64,000 nucleotides of DNA from Mucilaginibacter aquaedulcis (GTDB lineage Bacteria > Bacteroidota > Bacteroidia > Sphingobacteriales > Sphingobacteriaceae), in NCBI RefSeq assembly GCF_030409325.1, contig NZ_JAUFPR010000004.1:791548-855547 (forward strand). The letters are read 5' to 3'. The notes under the pieces were generated by a model. The model was not told the origin of the DNA and ran no database searches. It saw only the letters and a program-made list of their open reading frames with translations. Positions 7,585 to 17,504 of this stretch are shown in pieces. The position numbers were made by a program, and so were the translations under genes. Each line of letters starts with the position of its first letter. Within the stretch, counting starts at the first letter, position 1.

Positions 7585-9645
7585 ATGATCATTACCAAAA
7601 GCTATCGCCTTTTACTATTATGCGGGAAGTTAACATTTTTAAGTTACCTGAGCCAGGCACAAACAAGTACCACGGGGATCACACATACAATTCAACCGGT
7701 TAGTTTTCAGAATGTACGGATAGATGATCAGTTCTGGAGCCCTAAATTCAAGATATGGAACTCCAAAACGGTTTATGATGTTTTTGATAAACTGGAAGGC
7801 AAGTACGAGCCCGACCGGCCGGATATTATAAAAGAAAAGGAAAAACTTGGCCGGACCCGGAATGCCTTTCAAAATTTTGACTGGGTTGCCGAAGGTAAAA
7901 AGAACACCCAGCAGCATGATGGCCCGCCATGGTATGATGGCTTGGTTTATGAAACCATCAGGGGAGCTGCTGATTTGCTTGAAGAACATCCCGATAAAAA
8001 ACTAGAAGCTAAAATAGATGCTTATATAGATCGGATTGCCGCTGCTCAAAACGCCGACCCTGATGGCTATATCAATACATACACTACTTTGATGCGGCCA
8101 AACCAGCGCTGGGGAACTAATGGTGGCGATGATAAATGGCAGCACGATATTTATAACTCAGGCATGCTGATGGAAGCGGCAGTGCATTACTACAAAGCCA
8201 CCGGAAAAACAAAATTGTTGAACGTAGCTGTTAAGTTAAGCAACTACATTTATACCCAAATTGGCCCTGCACCCAAAAGTAATGTGATACCCGGCCATGG
8301 TGGCCCGGAAGAAGCCCTGCTCAAGGTTTACCAGTTGTTTAAGCAGCACCCGGAGCTTAAAAACAAGATGACTGTACCGGTAAATGAAAATGACTACCTG
8401 GCTATGGTGAAGTTTTGGATTGAAGAACGGGGCAATTATGGCGAAAAGGATGGATCACATGCCAGGAAAAGCGACAGCTCCTACAACCAGGATCATATGC
8501 CTGTTTTGCAGCAGAAAACAATTGAAGGCCACGCGGTACGAGCTACACTCTTAGCCACCGGGGTAACGGCCACCGCTATGGAAACCGGGGATGCCCGGTA
8601 TGCTAATACTGCCAATAACTACTGGAATAACATGATTGGTAAACGTATGTTCATAACAGGTGGTGAAGGGGCAATTGCTGATGGTGAGCGCTTAGGTGCC
8701 AATTATTTTCTGCCGGAGTCGGCCTATCTGGAAACATGCGCCTCTATCAGTTCGGGCTTTTTTAGTGAACAAATGAATGAGTTAAAAGCCGACGGGAAGT
8801 ATATGGATGAATTTGAAAGGGTAATTTACAATAACTTACTTTCGGGAATCTCCTTATCTGGCGATCACTTTTTTTATGAAAACCCGCTTGTTGGTAACGG
8901 CAATAAACGCTGGGCCTGGCATGATTGCCCCTGTTGCCCGCCAATGATATTAAAAATGGTAGGAGCCCTTCCCCAGTATATTTACGCGTATGATGGCGAT
9001 CACTTATATGTTAACCTGTTTATTGGGAGCGAAGCCTCGTTTAAAATCAAAGGATCATCGGTTTTATTAAAACAAACTACCGGCTATCCATGGAAAGGAA
9101 CCAGCAAAATAGAGGTAACATCCGCTACCAGCAGCAAGTTTGCTATTAATGTTCGTATACCCGGATGGGCAGAGGGTAAAGAGAATCCTTTTGATCTGTA
9201 TCATTCAAAACTTAGTGGTGGGGTTTCATTGAAGGTGAATGGCCAGCCAGTACATGTTAAACCGGTAAAAGGTTACGCCGCCATTACACGATCATGGAAA
9301 AAGGGAGATGTAATAGAGCTCGATCTGCCGATGCAGCCAAGATTGATAACCGCTAATGACTCTGTGCAAACCATCAAAGGGAAACTGGCCCTGGCTTCGG
9401 GCCCTATTATCTATAGCTTTGAATCGCTTGATAACCCCGGCTTGAAAGATTATACCCTAAAGCCAAATGCGCCGTTGGCAATAAGTTATAAGCCCAATAT
9501 GTTAAACGGCATAAATATTATAACCGGGCAGGCTTCAAACGCGGCAGGCCAGAAAATTGAATTTACCGCAATCCCTTTTTATGCCATAGGAAACCGGGAG
9601 GCGGGAAATCCATATCAGGTGTGGGTAAATGAAGGCGGCAAATAA
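7585..9645 (+). CDS. Beta-L-arabinofuranosidase, GH127 (DUF1680)
   Basis: A 686-residue secreted glycoside hydrolase with a signal peptide (residues 1-25, ending SYLSQAQ). GH127 enzymes remove beta-L-arabinofuranose using a zinc-bound cysteine nucleophile. Both parts of that site are visible: the YLETCAS motif near residue 382 supplies Glu and Cys ligands, and CPCCPP near residue 450 supplies the paired cysteines, one of which is the nucleophile in characterised members. An (alpha/alpha)6 barrel is followed by C-terminal beta domains. It pairs functionally with the divergent GH51 gene, one cleaving alpha and the other beta arabinofuranosyl links. Confidence 0.92.
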   Translation: MIITKSYRLLLLCGKLTFLSYLSQAQTSTTGITHTIQPVSFQNVRIDDQFWSPKFKIWNSKTVYDVFDKLEGKYEPDRPDIIKEKEKLGRTRNAFQNFDWVAEGKKNTQQHDGPPWYDGLVYETIRGAADLLEEHPDKKLEAKIDAYIDRIAAAQNADPDGYINTYTTLMRPNQRWGTNGGDDKWQHDIYNSGMLMEAAVHYYKATGKTKLLNVAVKLSNYIYTQIGPAPKSNVIPGHGGPEEALLKVYQLFKQHPELKNKMTVPVNENDYLAMVKFWIEERGNYGEKDGSHARKSDSSYNQDHMPVLQQKTIEGHAVRATLLATGVTATAMETGDARYANTANNYWNNMIGKRMFITGGEGAIADGERLGANYFLPESAYLETCASISSGFFSEQMNELKADGKYMDEFERVIYNNLLSGISLSGDHFFYENPLVGNGNKRWAWHDCPCCPPMILKMVGALPQYIYAYDGDHLYVNLFIGSEASFKIKGSSVLLKQTTGYPWKGTSKIEVTSATSSKFAINVRIPGWAEGKENPFDLYHSKLSGGVSLKVNGQPVHVKPVKGYAAITRSWKKGDVIELDLPMQPRLITANDSVQTIKGKLALASGPIIYSFESLDNPGLKDYTLKPNAPLAISYKPNMLNGINIITGQASNAAGQKIEFTAIPFYAIGNREAGNPYQVWVNEGGK

Positions 9646-9670
9646 CTAAACGACTTTCGGGGTAGAGATA

Positions 9671-9687
9671 ACTGTATCTTGTACAGT
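9671..9687. promoter_or_regulatory. Short inverted repeat upstream of AraC gene (possible operator)
   Basis: ACTGTA (9671-9676) and TACAGT (9682-9687) form a 6-bp inverted repeat with a 5-base spacer, 47 bases before the AraC-type regulator. It could be an operator or a weak hairpin; no experimental basis is known. Confidence 0.25.
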
Positions 9688-9733
9688 AAAAAATCTTATA
9701 TTAGATGCGATCTCTACCTGAAAAGCCGTTGTT

Positions 9734-10597
9734 ATGAGAATTTTTCGTGAAAATATAGTGAGCCCCGATAATCTTGTAGTTGTTAAGGAAGAAAGCTTCA
9801 GGTATAATGATTTTCCGCTTCATACTCATCCCGAATATGAAATTATCCTGATCCTGGAAAGTACCGGCAAGCGTATGGTTGGCGATAGTATAACAGAGTT
9901 TAACGCTGTTGACCTCTGTATGTTCGGTAAAAACCTGCCACACACATTTTACACAAAAGGGTTGAGTGATAACGAAGCCATTAAACAGGTTGTTATTCAG
10001 TTTCATGAGGATTTTTTAGGCCCCGGTTTTTTTGACAGAAAACCTTTCATGAAAATCAAGGAACTGTTTCAATTATCATCACGGGGAATTGTTTTTAACG
10101 GGCAAACAAGAATTGATCTCACTAAAAGAATACAGGCCCTTACGTCAAAAGGCTTAACGGAAACAGTTATCGATCTGTTAGATATTTTGCATTTGCTTTC
10201 GCTCTCCAGCGAATATACACTGTTATCAAGTACTGCATTTATACAAAACCTTAACCACGATGAATCATCAAGGATGAGTAAGGTGTATGAATACATATTT
10301 GAAAATTTTAAAAAAGACATCAGCCTTGACGAGGTAGCTTCTATCGCTTACCTGTCGCCCTCTGCCTTTTGCAGATACTTCAAGAAATTTACGCGTAAAA
10401 CGCTTTCTGAGTTTATGATCGATTTAAGAATTGGTTATGCATGTAAATTACTTCAGGGTAATCATATGGGCATATCCCGGGTAAGTATCGAATCGGGATT
10501 TAATAATGTATCTTACTTTAACCGCAAGTTTAAAGTTCTAAAGGGGATTACCCCCATGGAGTATCAAAGGCAATTCATGAGCAGAAAAGCGCGCTAA
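9734..10597 (+). CDS. AraC-family transcriptional regulator
   Basis: A 287-residue DNA-binding regulator. The N-terminal cupin-like sensing domain (about residues 15-150) includes HTHPEYEIILI. The C-terminal AraC double helix-turn-helix covers about 185-285: the first helix pair is around DEVASIAYLSPSAFCRYFKK and the second holds the family signature SIESGFNNVSYFNRKFK then GITPMEY. It sits 88 bases behind the GH127 gene on the same strand and before the convergent SusCD pair, so it probably senses arabinose or an oligosaccharide and controls this locus (inference from position). Confidence 0.88.
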   Translation: MRIFRENIVSPDNLVVVKEESFRYNDFPLHTHPEYEIILILESTGKRMVGDSITEFNAVDLCMFGKNLPHTFYTKGLSDNEAIKQVVIQFHEDFLGPGFFDRKPFMKIKELFQLSSRGIVFNGQTRIDLTKRIQALTSKGLTETVIDLLDILHLLSLSSEYTLLSSTAFIQNLNHDESSRMSKVYEYIFENFKKDISLDEVASIAYLSPSAFCRYFKKFTRKTLSEFMIDLRIGYACKLLQGNHMGISRVSIESGFNNVSYFNRKFKVLKGITPMEYQRQFMSRKAR

Positions 10598-10602
10598 AAA
10601 TA

Positions 10603-10647
10603 AAACTGCCGCTCCAAATGCTTATGCTGTTTCCGGAGCGGCAGTTT
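10603..10647. terminator. Terminator hairpin between AraC and SusD genes
   Basis: A 13-bp perfect stem: AAACTGCCGCTCC (10603-10615) with GGAGCGGCAGTTT (10635-10647). It lies between convergent genes and can serve both strands. Confidence 0.75.
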
Positions 10648-10657
10648 GATCATATTA

Positions 10658-12400
10658 TTAATAACCTGGGTTTTGAACCAGTTGAGGGTTCACCCCCATA
10701 ATATCTTTACCAATTGGGAATATTTCGGTGTGTTTATCTCCATCAGGTTTTTTATCCCACCAGGTACCGGTGCTGAATACACCCCAGCGTATAAGGTCGG
10801 TACGGCGGCGGTTTTCTCCTAAAAACTCGCGACCCCATTCGTCAAGCATTTCCTGGTCGGTTAATTGGCTTCCATCAGCTTTGTATAAGCTTGGTGAATT
10901 TGCAGGATAATTGCGTGTGCGCACAGCGTTTAATAATGCCACAGCGCCTGGTTTATCGCCCGAGCGGTATTTGCATTCGGCAAGTGAATAATAGATTTCT
11001 GAAAGCCTCACCTCTGCGTAAGCCGAAGTTATCCGGTTAGGGTCGGGAGTAGGATAAAGCGGGTATTTTAAAAAGAATACACCTGAGTTATGATCGGCAT
11101 GGTTCATGTCTGACTCCTTGTCGGCTATTTTTGTACCGGGTTTGGTATTCAGAAACATACCTACCTGGTCGCGGATGTATAAAGGATAATTCCCCTTATT
11201 CCCTTTTACAGTATCAGTCACTGTTTTTCCATTAACATTATGCTGATAAGGCAGGTAACCGAACAGGAACATACCTTCTCTTTTGCTATTGCCCAGATTT
11301 TTATAAAGCTTAAGGCGATAATCGTCCGGATATCTTTGAAACTTAACAAATGGTTTTCCTAATTGAAAAGAGTACTCTAAACTATCCACATCCCTGCCCG
11401 GTTGCAGCGCGTATTTTGGATTAGCCTGACCAAAATCGGTAAAGCCGCAATACAGAGGAGCAGCATCATAGGTCATCGCAAAAAAGAACATGCCACCATC
11501 ATATTGCCAATGCGTACGAGATAAGCTACCAGGGAAACCATAGATGGTTTCAGACGCAACTGTGCTATTGGTGTAATCAAAAGGGGCATCCCAGCGGGTA
11601 TCTAAAGCATATGATCCGTATTTACCATTAATAATGTCCTGGCAAACGGCGGCGCATTCGGTAAACTTATCTACCCCGGTATATACTTTTGAGTTTAAAT
11701 ATAAGCGAACAAGTAAAGCGGCGGCACCGGCCTTTGTCCATCTGCCTATGCCCTGATCGCCCAAACTTTCACGTGTTGGTAAATCGGGTATGGCAGCCTT
11801 CAGTTCCGATTCTATAAAATTAAAAGCCTCCTGTGGCGGTACCTGCTTGTTACCCTGCGTTGAGGTTTTTACATCGGTAATGATCTCAATATTTCTGTAA
11901 AAGTCAAGCGCCCTTAAATTAAACCAGGCACGCAGGGTTTTTAATTCGGCCTTAAAATCGGCCAATTCAGCAGGAGTAACATTTAGTTTAGCCGGGTCTT
12001 TAATACCCTCCATATCCTGCAGCGAGTTTGTGGCCAGTGTAATGCCCTGGTAAAAGGCAGTCCAGGCGCCGCTTGTAAAGCCATCGTTGATAGTCCAGGT
12101 GTGGTAATGCATACGTTGATAATAACCACCATCCTGCCAGTCGCCCTGGCGGTTAACAGTGGCCAATTCATCGGAGCAATCTTCGTTTACGGCATAAATG
12201 TCATTACCCTGTATGCTCCAGTAGGCATGTTCAAAAGGGCGCAAAAAGTCGCGGATCACATCATCTCTGCGGGTCAGAAATTGATCAACGGCAACCTTAT
12301 CATACACTTTTTCATCAAGTTTGGTACAACTGCCTGTCACCAACAGTACAATAAGCAGGGCACCAATGCTTGTATATTTTAAATTTTTTATACGTTTCAT
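10658..12400 (-). CDS. SusD/RagB-family nutrient-binding lipoprotein
   Basis: A 580-residue surface glycan-binding lipoprotein. The signal peptide ends in the lipobox TGSC near residue 25. An N-terminal SusD-like TPR region is followed by a C-terminal RagB/SusD domain with AEVRLSEIYYSLAECKYRSG and the characteristic WGREFLGENRRRTDLIRWG. SusD proteins cap the SusC channel and capture oligosaccharides outside the cell. It lies 19 bases downstream of the SusC start-to-stop frame and is co-transcribed with it. Enzymes next door suggest arabinan or arabino-oligosaccharides as the ligand. Confidence 0.93.
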   Translation of the reverse strand: MKRIKNLKYTSIGALLIVLLVTGSCTKLDEKVYDKVAVDQFLTRRDDVIRDFLRPFEHAYWSIQGNDIYAVNEDCSDELATVNRQGDWQDGGYYQRMHYHTWTINDGFTSGAWTAFYQGITLATNSLQDMEGIKDPAKLNVTPAELADFKAELKTLRAWFNLRALDFYRNIEIITDVKTSTQGNKQVPPQEAFNFIESELKAAIPDLPTRESLGDQGIGRWTKAGAAALLVRLYLNSKVYTGVDKFTECAAVCQDIINGKYGSYALDTRWDAPFDYTNSTVASETIYGFPGSLSRTHWQYDGGMFFFAMTYDAAPLYCGFTDFGQANPKYALQPGRDVDSLEYSFQLGKPFVKFQRYPDDYRLKLYKNLGNSKREGMFLFGYLPYQHNVNGKTVTDTVKGNKGNYPLYIRDQVGMFLNTKPGTKIADKESDMNHADHNSGVFFLKYPLYPTPDPNRITSAYAEVRLSEIYYSLAECKYRSGDKPGAVALLNAVRTRNYPANSPSLYKADGSQLTDQEMLDEWGREFLGENRRRTDLIRWGVFSTGTWWDKKPDGDKHTEIFPIGKDIMGVNPQLVQNPGY

Positions 12401-12419
12401 CTTTACAAAAATTATAAGG

Positions 12420-15400
12420 TTAAAAAGTTACCTGAAGGCCTAACAGTAATTGAAGGGTTGATGGGTAATAATTCAGGGTACCGTTTCCGTCTGAATTGGT
12501 ATTTATTCCTGGCCTTAAACCGTTCACCGGTATCAGATCGGGATCGCCGCCGGTGTATTTAGTGAAGGTGTGGATGTTTCTGCCTGTGGCATATATTCTA
12601 AAACGATGAATATATTTTGATGCTATTGGGTGAGAGTACCCTAACGAAACATTATCAAGCTTCACAAACGAACCTGATTCCAAAAAGTAATCAGACGCAA
12701 TAGAAGTGGTAGACGAATTGGTAAGTTTAGAATATTTACTATTGCTGTTATATGCAGAGGTAAGTGTATTAATATCAGCCTGAGTAGCGGGTGTACCTAT
12801 GTAAAAAGCCGGCATATTAAAAACCTGATATCCAAAATTACCACGAAGGAATATGCCCAGATCCCAGTTCTCATACCGGAAAGTATTACCCAATGAGGCT
12901 GTCCATTTAGGCAATCCATTACCTATAAACTGCTTATCATCGTTATTGGCGTTATTGGCAGGTACTATACTGCCATCCTTTTTATAAACCAATAGGGCTC
13001 CGGTTTTATCCACTCCAGCAGATTTAAAACCGTAAAACTCCCCTATCCTTTCGCCTTCCTGAAGCCTTTGAATATTACCCGGACTACCAGGCGCCGGCAG
13101 GCCTACTAAATCAATGTAGGGAGCACCTTTGTAAATATCATTGGAGAACGAAACAAACTTATTATTATTCAACGCGGCTGTAAAAGAAATGTCGTATTTG
13201 AATTTTGGCCCTTTTACCGCACTTGCATTCAGTTGTATCTCAAAACCAGAGTTTTTTAAAGTACCCACGTTTGCATAGGTTTGCGATTGCGGGTTTGGCG
13301 GTACCGGTACATTATAGCTGCCCAACAGATCCTTATTGGTGCGGATGTAATAGTTTAAAGATCCGGAAAGCCGGTTGTTAAATAGATCGAAATCGATACC
13401 TAAGTTGAAGTTGATGGCTTTTTCCCACCTTAAATTAGGGTTGATATTTTGCGATGGTCCATATACCTGGTATGATGTGCCATCAAATGGGAAATAACCA
13501 TAGCCTCCATATAAAAGTAATGATTGATAATTCCCAAAATCCTGGTTACCGGTTACACCGTAATCTGCACGTAATTTCAGGTCATTTAACCATGAGATCT
13601 TATCTTTCAAAAAGCTTTCTTCGGTAACTCTCCAGGCTGCTGACGCGGCAGGGAAGTTGCCCCATTTATTATTAGGGCCAAATTTTGATGAACCTTCACG
13701 TCTTAAACTTCCTGTTAAAATATATTTATTATCATAAGCATAGTTTACTCTTCCAAAAAACGCAATAAGGGTTGATCCGTTACGGGTTGAAGCAACAGCA
13801 CCCTGCCCATTGCCTTTATCACCACCGTTATATGCTCCGGAACCTAAGTTATTCCACAGAAACGAGTCGAACGGGAAGTCATAATTACTGGCCTTAAATT
13901 GCTGGTAATCATAAAGGGCATATGAATATCCACCCAACAATTTTAGGTCATGCTTGCCGAAGCTTGTAAAATAGTTAGCTGTCCACTCCACGTTCTTCAC
14001 ATCATTTTCAATCTGCTCCTGCGATGCGTAATTTGTTTTGTTAACAGGGTTTGAATGGATAATGGTACTTAATGTTGAAGGACTGAAGTTGAGGTTTTTG
14101 AAAGAAGAGCTTACCTCTGAAACGGTAACGGCGGTATTCAGATTCTTTAAAATATTCACTTTAAAAGTGCCGTTCATGTCCAGCTCTTTAATTTCCTGTT
14201 GTGCCTGATTTAATTTAGCGTTTTCAACCGGGTTGTTGGAAAAGAAGCCAGTATTTATAAAATTATACTGGCCCGAGTTATTATAGATAGGTAGTGTGGG
14301 GTTGAGCGTCAGGGCATTGTTAAAGCCGCCGTAATCGGCAGTATTGGTATTAGCGTATCGGGGTGCTATATTCAGGCTTACAGTAAAAATATCATCGGCC
14401 GAGGTATGATTAACGTTAACCCTTGCGCCGTATTCTTTTTTGTTGGCCCTAAGGTCTATACCTTCCGCGTTCCGGTAATCGGCAGATGCAAAAAAGTTGG
14501 TTTTGCCCGAGCCTCCTGAAAATTGAAGAGTATGTTTTTGACCAAATGAAGGTGAATTACTTACTGATTTTAACCAATTGGTATTGCCGCCATAATCCTG
14601 TCCTTGTTTATTATCAACCCGGTTTTTGATGAAATCATCTTTTGAAAGCACCTGCAGCTTATTGGTGATATAATCAAAACTGGTATAGCCATCATAAAAT
14701 ATGCTCGATTGTGATGTCCCCTTTTTAGTAGTAATGATAATAACGCCGTTACTGCCCCGGGTACCATAAATGGCCGATGCAGCACCGCCCTTGAGTACAT
14801 CAATTGATTCAATATCGTTTTGGTTGATGTTATCAATATTGCCTCCCGGCACATTGTTAATAACATACAAAGGGCCTAAACCAGCATTACGGGATGAAAC
14901 ACCACGAAGCTGAACACTGGGAGTTGAGTTAGGATCGGCAGCCGAAGTGTTTGAAATGGTAAGCCCCGGTACCTTACCCTGTAACGACATTAGGGGACTG
15001 TTACTGCCAACCGAAAGCAGTTCTTTTGATGACACATGCGTAATGGCACTCGAAACTTCCTTTTTATCAAGAGTTCCGTAACCTACACTCACTACAACTA
15101 CTTCTTTAAGTGTTTTCTGTTCAGTTGTCAGCTTTATGTTTAGGACTGCTCCATCTGTTACGGCCACTTCCTGGCGTTTGTAGCCAATAAAGGAAACTAC
15201 AAGCGTGTTTGCCGATGCTGGAATGGAAAGTTTAAAATTACCATTGCTGTCGGTGTTTGTACCTATGGTTAGCCCCTTGGCTGTAATGGCTACACCGGGC
15301 AGTGCCGAACCGGTTTCTGAGTCCGTTACTTTACCTGTTACTGTTTTGTTTTGAGCCATAGCAGGCAGGGCAAAACAGCATAACAAGGCAAAGCAACTTA

Positions 15401-15425
15401 ATAAGCGTAAAATTTTCACTTGCAT
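12420..15425 (-). CDS. SusC/RagA-family TonB-dependent outer-membrane transporter
   Basis: A TonB-dependent oligosaccharide importer. I start at 15425, where MQVKILRLL opens a signal peptide ending FALPAMAQ; the longer frame to 15506 adds 27 residues unlike a signal. The 1001-residue product has a carboxypeptidase-regulatory-like domain (about 28-110), the SusC hallmark VVVSVGYGTLDKKEVSSAI, a plug domain with the signature GSNGVIIITTKKG, then a 22-strand barrel ending in LLLGLQVTF. It pairs with SusD immediately downstream. The DUF6377 regulator diverges from it, with 441 bases between. Confidence 0.93.
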   Translation of the reverse strand: MQVKILRLLSCFALLCCFALPAMAQNKTVTGKVTDSETGSALPGVAITAKGLTIGTNTDSNGNFKLSIPASANTLVVSFIGYKRQEVAVTDGAVLNIKLTTEQKTLKEVVVVSVGYGTLDKKEVSSAITHVSSKELLSVGSNSPLMSLQGKVPGLTISNTSAADPNSTPSVQLRGVSSRNAGLGPLYVINNVPGGNIDNINQNDIESIDVLKGGAASAIYGTRGSNGVIIITTKKGTSQSSIFYDGYTSFDYITNKLQVLSKDDFIKNRVDNKQGQDYGGNTNWLKSVSNSPSFGQKHTLQFSGGSGKTNFFASADYRNAEGIDLRANKKEYGARVNVNHTSADDIFTVSLNIAPRYANTNTADYGGFNNALTLNPTLPIYNNSGQYNFINTGFFSNNPVENAKLNQAQQEIKELDMNGTFKVNILKNLNTAVTVSEVSSSFKNLNFSPSTLSTIIHSNPVNKTNYASQEQIENDVKNVEWTANYFTSFGKHDLKLLGGYSYALYDYQQFKASNYDFPFDSFLWNNLGSGAYNGGDKGNGQGAVASTRNGSTLIAFFGRVNYAYDNKYILTGSLRREGSSKFGPNNKWGNFPAASAAWRVTEESFLKDKISWLNDLKLRADYGVTGNQDFGNYQSLLLYGGYGYFPFDGTSYQVYGPSQNINPNLRWEKAINFNLGIDFDLFNNRLSGSLNYYIRTNKDLLGSYNVPVPPNPQSQTYANVGTLKNSGFEIQLNASAVKGPKFKYDISFTAALNNNKFVSFSNDIYKGAPYIDLVGLPAPGSPGNIQRLQEGERIGEFYGFKSAGVDKTGALLVYKKDGSIVPANNANNDDKQFIGNGLPKWTASLGNTFRYENWDLGIFLRGNFGYQVFNMPAFYIGTPATQADINTLTSAYNSNSKYSKLTNSSTTSIASDYFLESGSFVKLDNVSLGYSHPIASKYIHRFRIYATGRNIHTFTKYTGGDPDLIPVNGLRPGINTNSDGNGTLNYYPSTLQLLLGLQVTF

Positions 15426-15866
15426 AATTATTGGGTTAATTGGGTTTATAAACACAGTCATTCTACCATTCATGGCAGCACTGGACATTGGCAATCCCGG
15501 CACCATGATGGCCTATTTAAATTGGCGGGTCAAAGTAAAACATGATTGGGGTATGTTGCTCAACATGGATGAGTGTGCAGAATGAAAATCTAAATGAAAA
15601 TGATCTTATATTGTTGATAGTGAGTTGTATTGCTTTTAAACAGGGTCGAAAAATCTAAACAGATCAGGGCTGATTTTCCAGAAAAAGACAGTCTGTGAAG
15701 ATTTAAAATAGCAGTAGAGCCTTAATTATTTGTAACCCTTAATAAAAATTGCATTGCTGATTGTTCCAAATGAATGAATTAAATTCGGCAGCAAAAGATG
15801 GTTGAAGCATTCGCAAAAGGGATACCTCGAAACTTGTGGATGGCCCCCTGTTCAAAAACCTGATCT
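15426..15866. other. Divergent regulatory region between SusC and DUF6377 regulator
   Basis: A gene-free 441-base spacer that must hold both promoters. No exact TAnnTTTG box was found on either strand. No palindrome longer than about 6 bp stands out. Confidence 0.4.
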
Positions 15867-17483
15867 ATGAAAATTAAATTACTCTTTATAAATATTTTTT
15901 TGCTTTCAAGTTTTACCGGTTATTCACAAAACGTAAAATCAGATAGCCTCCTAAAAGTTTTAAAGGCAGAACTGGCGCGGGAAAATTTTTATGATCTGAA
16001 AAAAGGAAAACAGATAAATCGGTTACGTAACCGATTACAACATACCGACAGCGCAAATTTTGAGGTGCAGTATGATCTCTGTTCTCAGCTTTCTGACCAA
16101 TACCATTCCTTTAAGTTTGATTCGGCATTTGCATATGTTAAAAAAATGATCGACCTCTCGGTTAAGTTTCAAAACAAGGAAAAATTGATTCACAGCGAGA
16201 TCTTGTTAGGAACCGTTTTAATAAATACTGGGTTTTATAAGGAAGCTTTTGAGGTAACAGAAAAAATAGATACCAATTGCTTATCTAATTCGCTTAAAAC
16301 CGACTACTTGGTTTTGCATGCCAGATTGAATGCCGGAATAGGAGATTATGATAACGATGCCTATTTTTCAAAGCAGTATTATAAACAATCGGCAGATGAT
16401 TTCAAGAGTGCAGAAACAGTTACGCCATCAAACGAATTTGAAAAAACCATCAACCTCGCTTTTCTCCCCGAATCCGAAAAAAGCAGTAAGCTTACTCCGC
16501 AGTTTTTCTATAACACCATTATGCAGCGCCGCCTGCCCGAGCATGGTATTGCTATGGTTGCAACGCGCATCAGTTATGCCTATTCCGGCGAAAACAGGAT
16601 ATTTTTTCTGGCGCTTGCAACCCTTAACGATATTCGCTCCGCAACTAAAGAAACATTGGCTGTATTTCTACTCGGCCAGGAATTGTTTAAACTGAACAGA
16701 ACTGCCGATGCTTACATTTTTATGCAGGAAGCTGCAAAAAACGCCAAGTTTTATGGTACCAGGAATCGCGCTGTGCAAATAGAGTCGATTTTGCCGGTTG
16801 TGGCAAGTAAGCTCATAGACGAAAAGCAACATGAAAGAGATAAGCTGTTGATCGGGATACTGATCTTTATGATCGTTGCTGTTTTGTTGTTTTTCCTGCT
16901 GGTCATCTATCGCAAACAAATATTACGGATCAAAGCAAATGAGCAGGAAATAAAGGCCAAAAATAAAGAGCTCGAAAGCGTGAACGGGAAACTTTGGGAA
17001 GCTTCAAAAATAAAGGAGGAACTTATAGGCTTGTTCTTTAAAACATGCTCGTCATATATTGAAACGCTTGATAAGGTAAAGCGTAAAACACAGCGAAACA
17101 TTAAACTTGGGAAATATAACGATGCAAACGCGGTTTTGAACAATGTTCGTATCGAACAGGAAAAAGGGCAATTATTTAACACCCTCGATACCGTGTTTTT
17201 AACCATGTTTCCCAATTTTATTGATGCCTTTAACGGTTTGTTGAAGCCGGAAGATCAGGTTTGGCCCAAAAACGGAGAAACCCTCAATGCAACACTGCGG
17301 ATATTTGCCCTGATGCGATTGGGCATAGACGACCTGGAAGTAATTGCCAAAATATTGGATTATAGCCTGAGCACGGTATACACCTATAAAATGCGCATCA
17401 AATCAAAAGCGTTGGTTCCGGCAGATATTTTTGAACAGCAAATTATGGATATTAAGTTTATTGATAGCAGAACAGCCGGCTAA
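15867..17483 (+). CDS. DUF6377-type membrane-spanning transcriptional regulator
   Basis: A 538-residue protein that senses outside and probably binds DNA inside. It has a signal-like N-terminus (residues 1-21, ending TGYSQ), a helical TPR-like periplasmic region (about 25-320), one membrane helix (about 327-348), a coiled coil (350-385), and a C-terminal helix-turn-helix at about 485-512 (LGIDDLEVIAKILDYSLSTV). This architecture is that of DUF6377 proteins, which in Bacteroidota sit beside SusC/SusD pairs as SusR-like regulators. The position divergent from SusC supports control of that operon. Confidence 0.82.
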   Translation: MKIKLLFINIFLLSSFTGYSQNVKSDSLLKVLKAELARENFYDLKKGKQINRLRNRLQHTDSANFEVQYDLCSQLSDQYHSFKFDSAFAYVKKMIDLSVKFQNKEKLIHSEILLGTVLINTGFYKEAFEVTEKIDTNCLSNSLKTDYLVLHARLNAGIGDYDNDAYFSKQYYKQSADDFKSAETVTPSNEFEKTINLAFLPESEKSSKLTPQFFYNTIMQRRLPEHGIAMVATRISYAYSGENRIFFLALATLNDIRSATKETLAVFLLGQELFKLNRTADAYIFMQEAAKNAKFYGTRNRAVQIESILPVVASKLIDEKQHERDKLLIGILIFMIVAVLLFFLLVIYRKQILRIKANEQEIKAKNKELESVNGKLWEASKIKEELIGLFFKTCSSYIETLDKVKRKTQRNIKLGKYNDANAVLNNVRIEQEKGQLFNTLDTVFLTMFPNFIDAFNGLLKPEDQVWPKNGETLNATLRIFALMRLGIDDLEVIAKILDYSLSTVYTYKMRIKSKALVPADIFEQQIMDIKFIDSRTAG

Positions 17484-17504
17484 ACTTAAATCTTGAAAAG
17501 ATAG

